Assembly (NCBI RefSeq): GCF_009724685.1
Contig: NZ_WMEF01000014.1
Coordinates: 1-64,000, forward strand
Direction of reading: 5' to 3'
DNA: 64,000 bases
Source of the DNA: Lysinibacillus cavernae
GTDB lineage: Bacteria > Bacillota > Bacilli > Bacillales_A > Planococcaceae
Shown: positions 53,617 to 61,866 of the stretch, one piece after another
How positions within the stretch are numbered: position 1 is the stretch's first letter
How the letters are laid out: each line of letters starts with the position of its first letter
Translations under genes and position numbers: made by a program
The notes under the pieces: generated by a model
Seen by the model: the letters and a program-made list of their open reading frames with translations, nothing else
Database searches by the model: none
Told to the model about the DNA's origin: nothing

Positions 53617-54600
53617 TTACTCATATTCTTTATCGTACATAATGGAGCTTCTTACAGTGTCAATTGGACGAACTAGGCCTTCAATCTGCTCACGTTTTGG
53701 TTCTAAAAATGGTGGTAATGAAAGTTTTTCCCCTAAAGTTTCATACGGCTCATCTCCCATAAATCCTGGTCCATCTGTAGCCAATTCAAATAAAATTTGT
53801 GGTGCTACTCGGGCATACAACGATTCAAAGAAGTGACGGTTTACATACCCAGATGTGTGGAATCCAAAGCTTTCGAAACGTGCAGTCCATTCATCTAATA
53901 CCGCACGATCCTCTACACGAAAGGCAGCATGATGAACCGTACCAAAGCCTTGACGAGCAACTGGTAACACAGTGTTGTGCTCTACAATAATTTGAGCACC
54001 ATTACCTCCCTCACCTACTTCAAATAGGTGGAAATCGCCCTCTTCTGAGATTTCTTTAAAAAGCATTACTTTTTCTAGCATGTCTTTGAAATATTGCAAA
54101 TTAGCCACACGGACAAATACTGGACCTAATCCTGTAATCGCATATTCAAGGGGGATAGGGCCGTCTTGCCAAGGGGTACCTGATTCAACACCTGTATTAT
54201 GCTCATCAGAAATAAGCTGATAGTGTTGATCGTCAAAATCAACAAAGGACAGTGTTTTCTTACCAAACTGTTCTTTAATACCCGTATGTTTTACAGCTAA
54301 ACGATCGAAACGCTTTACCCAATAATCTAAAGCTGCATCGGTTGGTACACGGAAGGAAGTTTTTGAAATTTCATTTGTTCCATGTACGCCTTTTGGTATA
54401 TTCGGAAAATCAAAGAATGTCATATCTGTCCCTGCACTACCTCTATCATCCGCAAAGAATAAATGGTATGTTTGAATATCATCTTGATTGACGGTTTTCT
54501 TCACTAAACGCATCCCTAATACAAACGTAAAAAATTTATAATTTTCTTCAGCACTACTTGTTATAGCTGTTACGTGGTGTACACCTTTTAAATAATTCAT
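53617..54600 (-). CDS. mhqO: Ring-cleaving dioxygenase, MhqO-like
   Basis: The 327-aa VOC-superfamily enzyme has two glyoxalase-like repeats: LKGVHHVTAITSSAEENYKF and the second FGTVHHAAFRVED. Metal ligands are His in HHVTAI, His in VHHAAF and Glu near RVAPQILFELATDGPGF. It opens catechol or hydroquinone derivatives. An MhqR operator and a promoter at the 3' end of mhqR lie immediately upstream. Confidence 0.87.
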   Translation of the reverse strand: MNYLKGVHHVTAITSSAEENYKFFTFVLGMRLVKKTVNQDDIQTYHLFFADDRGSAGTDMTFFDFPNIPKGVHGTNEISKTSFRVPTDAALDYWVKRFDRLAVKHTGIKEQFGKKTLSFVDFDDQHYQLISDEHNTGVESGTPWQDGPIPLEYAITGLGPVFVRVANLQYFKDMLEKVMLFKEISEEGDFHLFEVGEGGNGAQIIVEHNTVLPVARQGFGTVHHAAFRVEDRAVLDEWTARFESFGFHTSGYVNRHFFESLYARVAPQILFELATDGPGFMGDEPYETLGEKLSLPPFLEPKREQIEGLVRPIDTVRSSIMYDKEYE

Positions 54601-54616
54601 ACCATATACCTCCTAA

Positions 54617-54638
54617 TTTATCTCGATTTCGAGATAAA
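54617..54638. promoter_or_regulatory. MhqR operator before mhqO
   Basis: Perfect palindrome TTTATCTCGA-TT-TCGAGATAAA, matching the MhqR consensus (TATCTCGAATTCGAGATA type). It is 5-26 nt downstream of the predicted start site, a road-block position. Confidence 0.85.
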
Positions 54639-54649
54639 TACGTAAAATT

Positions 54650-54678
54650 TTTTTATTGTTGAATAGCGTTTTTGCCAA
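54650..54678 (-). promoter_or_regulatory. Promoter of mhqO
   Basis: Minus-strand TTGGCA (54673-54678), 17-nt spacer, TAAAAA (54650-54655), inside the last codons of mhqR. Confidence 0.5.
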
Positions 54679-55087
54679 CTTTTTTAAGAGACAAAATCAT
54701 TGTGTCCAGCTCCTGAGAATCCAATACTTCAAAAATCTCATTTATTTTTTGTTCATGCTTAGGAAAAATTTCTTCCATTAAAGCCTGGCCCTCATACGTT
54801 AGCAATACGTAAGTAACACGTCGATCCCTCGGACATGCCTTCCGATATACATAGCCTTTTTGCTCGAGCTTATCAATGACGTAGGTAATACTACTGCTTG
54901 CAATTAATATTCTTTTTCCGATCACTTGAATAGGTTGCTCTCCACGATGGTACAAAAATTCAAGGACCGAAAATTCGGTTTGATTTAAATCATACTGAAG
55001 TAAATCGCTTTTAGTTGCATCCTGAATCGTTTGATATGCTCGGAACAAGACCGTAAATGCTTTTAAGTTACGATTGTCTTCCTTCAT
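54653..55087 (-). CDS. mhqR: MarR-family repressor, MhqR-like
   Basis: The 144-aa winged-helix repressor has the typical MarR DNA-binding region (NQTEFSVLEFLYHRGEQPIQVIG; recognition helix IASSSITYVIDKLEQKG; wing RDRRVTYVLLT). It matches MhqR, the sensor of methylhydroquinone in B. subtilis, by neighbours and operators. Operators lie before its own gene and before mhqO. The protein contains Cys in RKACPRDRRV, in the wing, which could be a quinone-reactive site. Confidence 0.85.
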   Translation of the reverse strand: MKEDNRNLKAFTVLFRAYQTIQDATKSDLLQYDLNQTEFSVLEFLYHRGEQPIQVIGKRILIASSSITYVIDKLEQKGYVYRKACPRDRRVTYVLLTYEGQALMEEIFPKHEQKINEIFEVLDSQELDTMILSLKKVGKNAIQQ

Positions 55088-55116
55088 ACGACTCCCTCAT
55101 TTTATTTCGAATTTAT

Positions 55117-55136
55117 TTATCTTTAATTCGAGATAA
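55117..55136. promoter_or_regulatory. MhqR operator before mhqR
   Basis: TTATCTTTAA-TTCGAGATAA, an MhqR-like palindrome with two mismatches, directly after the predicted -10 of mhqR. Confidence 0.7.
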
Positions 55137-55164
55137 TAATAACACATCCATTTTTAATCAGCAA
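55136..55164 (-). promoter_or_regulatory. Promoter of mhqR
   Basis: Minus-strand TTGCTG (55159-55164), 17-nt spacer, TATTAT (55136-55141). The remaining 55165-55350 shows no gene. Confidence 0.6.
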
Positions 55165-55349
55165 TCTTTTTGTTTCGTAAGATAATTGAAAATGACTTAC
55201 TAATTGGTTAATTCTTGAAACGTTTGCCACCACTTTGTCAGTCCTTTAATGATGGCATATATGTTACTAGTGCGTTCCAAGATTCCTATCACCAATCTAA
55301 AGCAAGTCTATCAACACTGCTAAACATAAACATTGGGTACGTTAATTAA

Positions 55350-55388
55350 ATTTTAAAGCCAACTCACCTATTTTACTGTAAGTTGGCT
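55350..55388 (-). terminator. Terminator after the YusW-like gene
   Basis: Stem AGCCAACT/AGTTGGCT and T-rich tail on the minus strand. Confidence 0.75.
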
Positions 55389-55396
55389 CACCACAT

Positions 55397-55861
55397 TTAT
55401 TTAATCCGTTTAAATTCTTTTTCATTTCCGTCAACAAACTCTACATCAACCTCAATGGATTGATAGTCTTCTTCAATATTAAAGACTTTAATGACTTGAT
55501 CAATCACTTCATCATTAGGCGCTGTAGAATCAAAATTCAACTGCTTAAATAACGGCTCTAATTTTGTATAGGCTTCATCACCTTGCAGCCTTACATTTTT
55601 TCGATCATCCTGTAACTTTGCCTCTATTCCTGACTTTTTATCTTCGTATTCTACCTCATAAGACTCCGTTGCAGAGTAATCAACATCTAATGAAAACTCT
55701 AAAAAGTTGAATGTCACTTGGTCAGTGGGCGTATCGCCAGTTTGTTGTGTAGCATTCTGATTTGCTGGTGCGTTAGCAGGCACGTCCTTAACCTCATCCT
55801 TATTACAGCCATATAGAATGGCCGTCATTAAAGAAACAGCTAATAAAAATTTCAATTTCAT
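55397..55861 (-). CDS. YusW-like lipoprotein
   Basis: The 154-aa protein has a lipobox LYGC (about residue 19), an Asn/Ala/Gln/Thr linker, and the YusW-like fold repeat FNFLEFSLDVDYSATESYEVEYED. ATG 55861 follows AAAGGAG by 8 nt; an in-frame GTG at 55870 lies within the ribosome region. It is attached to the outer face of the membrane. Function unknown. Transcribed alone. Confidence 0.8.
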   Translation of the reverse strand: MKLKFLLAVSLMTAILYGCNKDEVKDVPANAPANQNATQQTGDTPTDQVTFNFLEFSLDVDYSATESYEVEYEDKKSGIEAKLQDDRKNVRLQGDEAYTKLEPLFKQLNFDSTAPNDEVIDQVIKVFNIEEDYQSIEVDVEFVDGNEKEFKRIK

Positions 55862-55914
55862 ACTATACACTCCTTTCTGTACATATTATTTCCCCTTTCA
55901 GCTATAAACTAACC

Positions 55915-55952
55915 CAAAAAAGGACATCTCCTACAATGAGGAAATGTCCTTT
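55915..55952 (-). terminator. Terminator after the SLH/YcdB gene
   Basis: Stem AAAGGACAT-TCC pairing with GGA-ATGTCCTTT, with T-run on the minus strand. Confidence 0.82.
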
Positions 55953-55963
55953 CAATGATTTAA

Positions 55964-58171
55964 CTAATAATAGAAATTACGATCAACGTTACTTTCTTGA
56001 ATTGCTTTTGCCAAACGGACTGTTGACACAGCCAAATCAGCATAGGACACACTCTTTGTAGCATTAAAGTTATTTTGCTGTGCATCAATCAGACCCATAC
56101 CACTCGCTAACGCAATATAGCCTGTATATGCTGGATCAATAGAAGTTGCATCAGCAAAGTTTAACTTGTAAATATCTTTATACTTTGCAACATTTTCTAG
56201 TTGTAGTATTTTTACAGTCCACACAGCTAGATCTTGGCGAGTTAATGTTTCATCCAATGCGAATTGATTTGCAGGCTGTAAAACGCCCATTTTTACTGCT
56301 TGTTCCACTACACCATACAGTGGATGATTTTTATCGATATTGTTAAAGGATTGCTTTTCTCCATCTCCATTACCGAAATAGCCATATGTTAAAGATTTTA
56401 GTAGAATCTTTAATGCTTCACCCTTTGTTACAGCAGCATCAGCATTAAAGTTTGCTAAATCTTTTACTTCTAGCACATTTTGATTTACAAGATAATTTAA
56501 TTCATTAGCTGCTGTTGGATGTGAAATTACAGGTTTTTCTTTGGTGTCACCTACCTGATACAACCATTCACCAGAAATTGCATCAATCTGATTCTCTAAA
56601 CTACCATTGTAAGTTGGAGCATAGACTAGATCATAATGTTGTTTACCTTCAGTATCTTGTTTAGCATATTGTAGCTGTAATGTAAGTGCCTTACTATAAG
56701 CTTCTTTTGCTTTATCAACCGGGATTACCTGGCCTACGGATGGCCAGTTATCAATTTTAAGTTTATTAATAAACAATGAGCGTAATGATCCATCATAGCC
56801 TACACCTACGTTGATTTCATCTCCAACAACTGCAATACCATTCACTATACGAGGGAAGGAGAAGTAATAATCTTTACTATATTCATCATATACAGGATCA
56901 CCGATTGGCATTGAATACTCATGTAAATAAGAAGGAGCCCATTGTTTTAAATAATCAACCGCCTTTGCCAATGCAGCCTCCTTAGAGATAGAATTTGTTT
57001 TGTCAGTGTTTGTAAAATCTCTCTTTAGATCGTGGTACTGCACGATTTCGCCTGTTGCCTTATTAATTTCAAAAGAGGAACCAGAACCACCATTATTGTA
57101 CATATACGTATAATTAATAGTATAAATCGTCTCACCATTGTCATTTTCTCGTTCATCAACCATCTCAATAGTGAGCTTCGCTTTGTCTTCATCAACCTTT
57201 AATAAAGTTTTCGCAAGCTCTTCGGCTTCAGCTGCTGTCATACCGCTTTTTCTAGGTGGCAATGGCTGTGATGAAATTTTTTCAGCACTTTTCGTCTTTG
57301 GAACTTGTGCAGAAAAACCATTCGTTGTTTGCCACTGCCCAGTTAAAGCATGTACACCATTAAATCCTGTGACTGGCATATAGACTAATTTCATCTTACG
57401 TTGATCGGTAGAATAATCAACATAATAACGAAGTTCAACTGCTAGGTTGTCACGTACTTGTGCAACAATTTCTTCCTCGCTCTTTTTCTGATTTAAACTA
57501 TCAAAGGTAGCTTTACTAATAGATTCTGTATTGCGGTACATTCCTGTTATTTCTCCATTAGCAAGAACTTCAATAGAAATACTTTGGTCACCAATAAGCA
57601 CATTATTATACGTTGGTGAATAAACAAAGGAATAGGTAATTGGTTGTGATAATGGTCGATTTATTTGCATGTTATAATTGAAACCATCATCACGGAGTTT
57701 ATAGTTCTCTGTATTCTCAAATTTTTTCAGGAAATCTTGTGCAATTTTTTTCGCTTCATTCTCTAAATATTTTGCTGGATATACTGCTTCTGCGATATCA
57801 GCTGGCTGATAATGGAAGTTTTCTAACTCTAAATCTTCTCCCTTAAATGTAAAACCACCATAAACATCCTTACCATTCACTGTTTTATGGAAGTTTAGAT
57901 CATAACGGACAGTTGTGTCTTCTCTATAGAAATGACCACCCCCAGAATTAAATTCATTATCAGCAACAAAATTGAACTCTTCAGGGAATAGTGCACGTAA
58001 CTTTTTAATTAGCATACTTTTTGTAACTTTTATCTCTGAAGCAGCTAACTGTATTTCAATACGCTCTGAAGGTTCTTTAGCATTTGCTGAAGCTTGCGAA
58101 ATAGGGGCTAGAACCCCAACAGAAAATGCTGTCGTCGTCAAAATAATACCTAAATTTTTAAACTTACCCAA
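55964..58171 (-). CDS. SLH-anchored YcdB/YcdC repeat protein
   Basis: The 735-aa surface protein has a signal peptide (about 1-30), two YcdB/YcdC-type (PepSY-like) repeats over about 45-540 (for instance AEAVYPAKYLENEAKKIAQDF and KEAALAKAVDYLKQWAP), and three SLH domains (about 550-735, e.g. AVTKGEALKILLKSLTYGYF, TLTRQDLAVWTVKIL). It would be held on cell-wall polymer. YcdB-like domains may inhibit or bind proteases, but a function is not established. Confidence 0.82.
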   Translation of the reverse strand: MGKFKNLGIILTTTAFSVGVLAPISQASANAKEPSERIEIQLAASEIKVTKSMLIKKLRALFPEEFNFVADNEFNSGGGHFYREDTTVRYDLNFHKTVNGKDVYGGFTFKGEDLELENFHYQPADIAEAVYPAKYLENEAKKIAQDFLKKFENTENYKLRDDGFNYNMQINRPLSQPITYSFVYSPTYNNVLIGDQSISIEVLANGEITGMYRNTESISKATFDSLNQKKSEEEIVAQVRDNLAVELRYYVDYSTDQRKMKLVYMPVTGFNGVHALTGQWQTTNGFSAQVPKTKSAEKISSQPLPPRKSGMTAAEAEELAKTLLKVDEDKAKLTIEMVDERENDNGETIYTINYTYMYNNGGSGSSFEINKATGEIVQYHDLKRDFTNTDKTNSISKEAALAKAVDYLKQWAPSYLHEYSMPIGDPVYDEYSKDYYFSFPRIVNGIAVVGDEINVGVGYDGSLRSLFINKLKIDNWPSVGQVIPVDKAKEAYSKALTLQLQYAKQDTEGKQHYDLVYAPTYNGSLENQIDAISGEWLYQVGDTKEKPVISHPTAANELNYLVNQNVLEVKDLANFNADAAVTKGEALKILLKSLTYGYFGNGDGEKQSFNNIDKNHPLYGVVEQAVKMGVLQPANQFALDETLTRQDLAVWTVKILQLENVAKYKDIYKLNFADATSIDPAYTGYIALASGMGLIDAQQNNFNATKSVSYADLAVSTVRLAKAIQESNVDRNFYY

Positions 58172-58299
58172 AATATCCCTCCTAAAATATTATTTACCAG
58201 AGTTATAATATACTTTACCATAATTAGATATATAATTTACAGAAAATTACCATTTTAAAGAAAAATAGATTGGGTAATCCTCACTTTTTCTTCCTCTTC

Positions 58300-59592
58300 T
58301 CACTTCTTCACCACATCAAAATTGGCACCAATTAATACCCAATTCTGAGGGAATGGTAGCCCCAACTTCCAATAGCCAATACCACGCAAATTGTATTGTT
58401 TAATAAGGTTGAATTTCGCTTGAATTGATCTAGCATCTTCAAACCACACCATATGTGCTCTACCTTGTTCATCATAGTATTCAAAAAATGGTGCTTGGGC
58501 TCTCCCATCAAACTGAATCGCTGCATTATAACGTTTAGCAATTTCAATGGCCCTTTGTGGACTAAGTGCTTCTGCATATGGTCCACCCTGTACAAAAGGT
58601 AATGTCCAATCATAGCCATATAAATTTTGTCCCAACATAATCTTACTTGCAGGCATTTCGCTAATGGCATATTTTACAACTGCCTCTACTTCTGGTAGAG
58701 GTGAAACGGCCATTGGTGGACCTGCAGAATATCCCCATTCATAGGTCATCAGTAAAACAAAGTCTACTATTTCTCCATGTGCCTTATAATCATGTGCAGC
58801 CGTCCATGGACCCCGCTCACTGGCACTTGTTTTTGGAGCTAATGCTGTGGACACTGTATATCCTTGAGCATGAAATTTTTCAACAGCTCTTCTTAAAAAA
58901 TTATTATAGGCTTGTCGCTGATCAGCTGGTAGATTTTCGAAGTCAAAGTGGATATCTTTGACGTCCCCCAGTCGCTTTGCTTCTGCAAGAATATTATCAA
59001 AGAGTAAATCCTGAACAGCAATACTTTGAAAAATATCTCTTGCTAATTCTCCACTAAAACTAAAATTCTCCAGATTAGAAACGACCATAGCAAGAGATGC
59101 TCCAGTATCATCTGCAATTTGTGTCACACCTTGACTTGGTGGTCTCTTTAGAGTTCCATCCCTTCTTGCCTCATAGCTAAATAAAGCCAAATATGTTAAA
59201 TATGGACCCGCTTCCCTCGCCTGCTCCAATAGCGCATCACTAACAGATGTCCCTCTCGGCTCTAGATATGCTAAGGTTTCAGCCTTTGTTTTTGGCGGTT
59301 GAGGAATATACAATCTCATCCCAACAGCTAATGGCTGATTCGGATTAATACCATTTACTTGAGCAAGCGTTAGATAATTAATACCGAAGCGTTGTCCGAT
59401 AGACCATAAACTATCTCCTGGCTGTACATAATAAAAGCTCCCGACAATTGGAATTACAAGAGCTTGCCCTACAACTAAACGATTTGGCTCTGGTATTTGA
59501 TTGGCATCTACAATACTCTGAACCGTAGTCCCATACGCCTGCGCAATACCCCATAAAGACTCGCCAGCCCGTACAACATGTATTTGAATGAT
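58300..59592 (-). CDS. sleL: SleL-like spore cortex hydrolase: two LysM and a GH18 domain, non-canonical start
   Basis: The gene starts upstream of the first in-frame ATG (59319). From 59592 the frame encodes IIQIHVVRAGESLWGIAQAY, then a second LysM, YYVQPGDSLWSIGQRFGIN, and then the GH18 catalytic domain (catalytic Asp/Glu in IHFDFENLPAD; YGYDWTLPF; YWKLGLPFPQNW). SleL (YaaH type) cuts cortex muramic-delta-lactam peptidoglycan in germination. Starting at the ATC gives 430 aa, the length I recall for B. cereus/anthracis SleL, with the same (M)IQI opening. The codon at the expected start is ATC, followed by ATT, 4 nt after AAGGAGG; no ATG, GTG or TTG precedes the LysM domains. Confidence 0.85.
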   Translation of the reverse strand: MIQIHVVRAGESLWGIAQAYGTTVQSIVDANQIPEPNRLVVGQALVIPIVGSFYYVQPGDSLWSIGQRFGINYLTLAQVNGINPNQPLAVGMRLYIPQPPKTKAETLAYLEPRGTSVSDALLEQAREAGPYLTYLALFSYEARRDGTLKRPPSQGVTQIADDTGASLAMVVSNLENFSFSGELARDIFQSIAVQDLLFDNILAEAKRLGDVKDIHFDFENLPADQRQAYNNFLRRAVEKFHAQGYTVSTALAPKTSASERGPWTAAHDYKAHGEIVDFVLLMTYEWGYSAGPPMAVSPLPEVEAVVKYAISEMPASKIMLGQNLYGYDWTLPFVQGGPYAEALSPQRAIEIAKRYNAAIQFDGRAQAPFFEYYDEQGRAHMVWFEDARSIQAKFNLIKQYNLRGIGYWKLGLPFPQNWVLIGANFDVVKK

Positions 59593-59673
59593 TTTGCCTC
59601 CTTCTAGCTTGATAAAATCATACCTATAAAGCTTATGAAATCAGAAAAGAAAAGATGTCTTTCAACAACTCCA

Positions 59674-59709
59674 CAAAAAAATCCATCGCTCTTATAGCGA
59701 ATGGATTTT
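59674..59709 (-). terminator. Terminator overlapping the end of the 59692 gene
   Basis: Stem AAAATCCATTCGC/GAGCGATGGATTTT followed by T's; the stop codon of the gene is in the loop. Confidence 0.8.
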
Positions 59710-60246
59710 AGGTTTGTTCATTTTCTGTTCATCTCTCTGACTCGCTCTACAATAGTTCATGAATAATATGAAAGCAAATAATTGTAATAGTGAGCCAATA
59801 AAATTAACCGTTTTTTGTATGTGTGCATCAATATTGATGGCAAAAGCATGGAAAACAAATCCACATAGCATACATGCCATAAAGATTTGATAGGTTTTAA
59901 AGGTTTTCGATTCTAGAGGTTTTTCTTGATGAATATGCAGCAATAACTGAAAAAGGTAATACATAAAAACGATTAATAGGAACTGTATAAACTGTATTCC
60001 TATCTCCCAAAAAGTCTTAACTCCAAGCCATTGAGTTAATTCCAGAATAAAGGATACTACGATTAAAATAATGGCAAAATTCTTCGACCAACGCTTTAAG
60101 TTGTGAAAGGATGGTAATAAGTAAATGCCATATGCGAAGAATAGATAGCCCATAAAATCTGGTAAAATATCTGGTATACCAAAAAAGCTTAGATCTAGAA
60201 ATACAAAACACAATCCATTGGATAATTGTGCATAAGGATTTTTCAT
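59692..60246 (-). CDS. Hypothetical membrane protein, 184 aa
   Basis: Five predicted membrane helices. No catalytic motif; a long hydrophobic stretch PDILPDFMGYLFFAYGIYLL is characteristic of nothing I can name. It is the third gene of the sigma-factor operon, overlapping the upstream gene by 4 bp, so it may be an accessory part of the sigma/anti-sigma circuit. Function unknown. Confidence 0.65.
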   Translation of the reverse strand: MKNPYAQLSNGLCFVFLDLSFFGIPDILPDFMGYLFFAYGIYLLPSFHNLKRWSKNFAIILIVVSFILELTQWLGVKTFWEIGIQFIQFLLIVFMYYLFQLLLHIHQEKPLESKTFKTYQIFMACMLCGFVFHAFAINIDAHIQKTVNFIGSLLQLFAFILFMNYCRASQRDEQKMNKPKIHSL

Positions 60247-60773
60247 TGTCCTTCCTCCTCGCCATCCTGTTGTTGGTCTTGTTTCATCATTAATGGATTC
60301 ACAATTTCATTATCAAAGGTTTCATTATAACCTGATTGTTCAATTGAATCTTCTTTGTGATCATGCTCTGCATAGATTAGATTCCCTACCCATGCTATAA
60401 ATGACAATGAAAATGTCAAATAAACGAGTCTGCCCTTGGTAAAGCCCTTAAAGTATATAAACGAAATAAATAAGGACAAGCAAAACATAAGAACGATACA
60501 CATCGTAGTTTCCAAATATTTCTCCTTATCACTTATTAACTGAGCTGCATGTTTTAATCCAATCGATTGTCCTGTGGTCACCATCACTAGAAATACGAAA
60601 ACAGAAAGTGTGACTGGAATGGTGAGGATTGTTGCCAATGAAGAACTATTGGTTGTATTGTGCTGACGTTTTATGAGTTTTTGCCGTAATTCGGATGAAA
60701 ACTCCCGATTAGGATCTATATCAGAACGACTTTTTAACTTCTTCAATAAATCATTATAATGTTGCTCCATCAA
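60243..60773 (-). CDS. Putative anti-sigma factor, 176 aa
   Basis: Soluble N-terminal segment MMEQHYNDLLKKLKSRSDID with FSSELRQKLIKRQ, then three hydrophobic segments (about 50-70, 90-110, 118-135) and an acidic C-terminal tail rich in Glu/Asp/Gln. It overlaps the sigma gene by 4 bp. Position and topology (cytosolic helical part plus membrane anchor) fit an anti-sigma factor. No classical zinc-anti-sigma motif (HxxxCxxC), so this is inference. Confidence 0.6.
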   Translation of the reverse strand: MMEQHYNDLLKKLKSRSDIDPNREFSSELRQKLIKRQHNTTNSSSLATILTIPVTLSVFVFLVMVTTGQSIGLKHAAQLISDKEKYLETTMCIVLMFCLSLFISFIYFKGFTKGRLVYLTFSLSFIAWVGNLIYAEHDHKEDSIEQSGYNETFDNEIVNPLMMKQDQQQDGEEEGQ

Positions 60774-61279
60774 TTATCCCTCCCCACTTTTTTCCGAAGC
60801 CTTGTCATCGCTCGGTGAAAATCAACACGCACCTTCACTTCAGAAATTCCCAATATTTCTGCTGTTTCTTGAATAGTGAAATCCTTTAGCATTCGGCAAA
60901 TGATAATAGTTCTATCATGGGCTTTTAACGTCATTAATGCCCCCTGGATTATTCGCCATTGTTCATGTTGTTCAACAATTTCCAAAGGCTTCTGAACTTC
61001 TTTCAAATTAGGCTGCCATTTGAGTTTCTCTAGTAAAAGACGCTTTATTTTTTGCTTTCTATGTATATCTACTGCAGTATTGCGAGCAATAGATAAAATC
61101 CAAGTTTTCACTTTTTCTTCATTCTTCAGATTATCTAATTGCTTAAGTATCTTGAAGAATGTTTCTTGTGTAATATCCTCTGCTTCTTCTCTACTATTTG
61201 TATAATAAAGCGCAAAATGATACACATCGCGTTGATATTTATCGTACAAATGTTCTATTTTTGACATATCCTTTGGCAA
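60770..61279 (-). CDS. ECF RNA polymerase sigma factor
   Basis: The 169-aa sigma-70 group IV factor has region 2 (YTNSREEAEDITQETFFKIL, ILSIARNTAVDIHRKQK) and region 4 (AHDRTIIICRMLKDFTIQET, EILGISEVKVRVDFHRAMTRL). The TTG at 61279 lies shortly after GGGGTG; ATG further in is a less likely start. It opens an operon with two membrane proteins, typical of ECF sigma/anti-sigma circuits. A TGTAAC-N16-CGAC promoter lies upstream, suggesting self-control and sigma-X-like specificity. Confidence 0.9.
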   Translation of the reverse strand: MPKDMSKIEHLYDKYQRDVYHFALYYTNSREEAEDITQETFFKILKQLDNLKNEEKVKTWILSIARNTAVDIHRKQKIKRLLLEKLKWQPNLKEVQKPLEIVEQHEQWRIIQGALMTLKAHDRTIIICRMLKDFTIQETAEILGISEVKVRVDFHRAMTRLRKKVGRDN

Positions 61280-61310
61280 AGCTTCACCCCACTTTCTACC
61301 TTACAAATAA

Positions 61311-61336
61311 GTCGCAGCTCGCTACTTTTTGTTACA
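61311..61336 (-). promoter_or_regulatory. ECF-type promoter of the sigma operon
   Basis: Minus-strand TGTAAC (61331-61336), 16-nt spacer, CGAC (61311-61314). This matches sigma-X-type ECF promoter elements of B. subtilis (TGTAAC and CGAC), so the sigma factor probably transcribes its own operon. Confidence 0.55.
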
Positions 61337-61433
61337 CTTTTCCCAAAATATTTTACGTAACTAGCGTCATATGCCTTATTCTTTTAATTGTTTCCACTCT
61401 TGTATAATGAAATTAATGTAAGGAGGTGTTAGA

Positions 61434-61853
61434 TTGCGTTTATTTTACCAACAAAAAGTAATCGGTAAGAAATCTCGTAAGCTTCAAAAAGTCCCATTTT
61501 CTATCGACGAGCCTGTCATGAATTTACAGGATTTACTAATTCAGCTTGTGACACAAGAGGTACAACAATATAACGATAAAATGGTAGCTATGCCACTTCA
61601 TCTTTGTTTAACAGATCAGCAATTAGAAGACGCTGCCCAGTATGGCAAAATACATTTTGGAGAGAAAAAAAGCGACTCTTTACAGTCAGTTGACCGAGCT
61701 ATCTCTACAATGCTTCAAGCTTTTAAAGACGAGCTGTTCTTAGTTCTTCAAAATGAGGAGTCGTTAGATTCGCTTACTACACCATTAACCATACAGGAAA
61801 ACGATGTTTTTACATTTATTAAACTAACAATGCTTGCAGGACGCATTTGGTAA
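61434..61853 (+). CDS. Hypothetical protein, 139 aa, TTG start
   Basis: A strong AAGGAGG precedes TTG 61434 by 7-8 nt. The protein opens with a basic MRLFYQQKVIGKKSRKLQK and continues as a helical, acidic, soluble protein ending FIKLTMLAGRIW. I do not recognise a family. The next large gene starts 13 nt later with its own AAGGAGG, so the two form one operon. Confidence 0.7.
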   Translation: MRLFYQQKVIGKKSRKLQKVPFSIDEPVMNLQDLLIQLVTQEVQQYNDKMVAMPLHLCLTDQQLEDAAQYGKIHFGEKKSDSLQSVDRAISTMLQAFKDELFLVLQNEESLDSLTTPLTIQENDVFTFIKLTMLAGRIW

Positions 61854-61866
61854 GGAGGGATTTTTT

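Noticed and set aside
61400..61433. TATAAT before the 61434 gene as a full promoter
   Set aside because: TATAAT is present but no acceptable -35 at 16-18 nt; not listed as a promoter.
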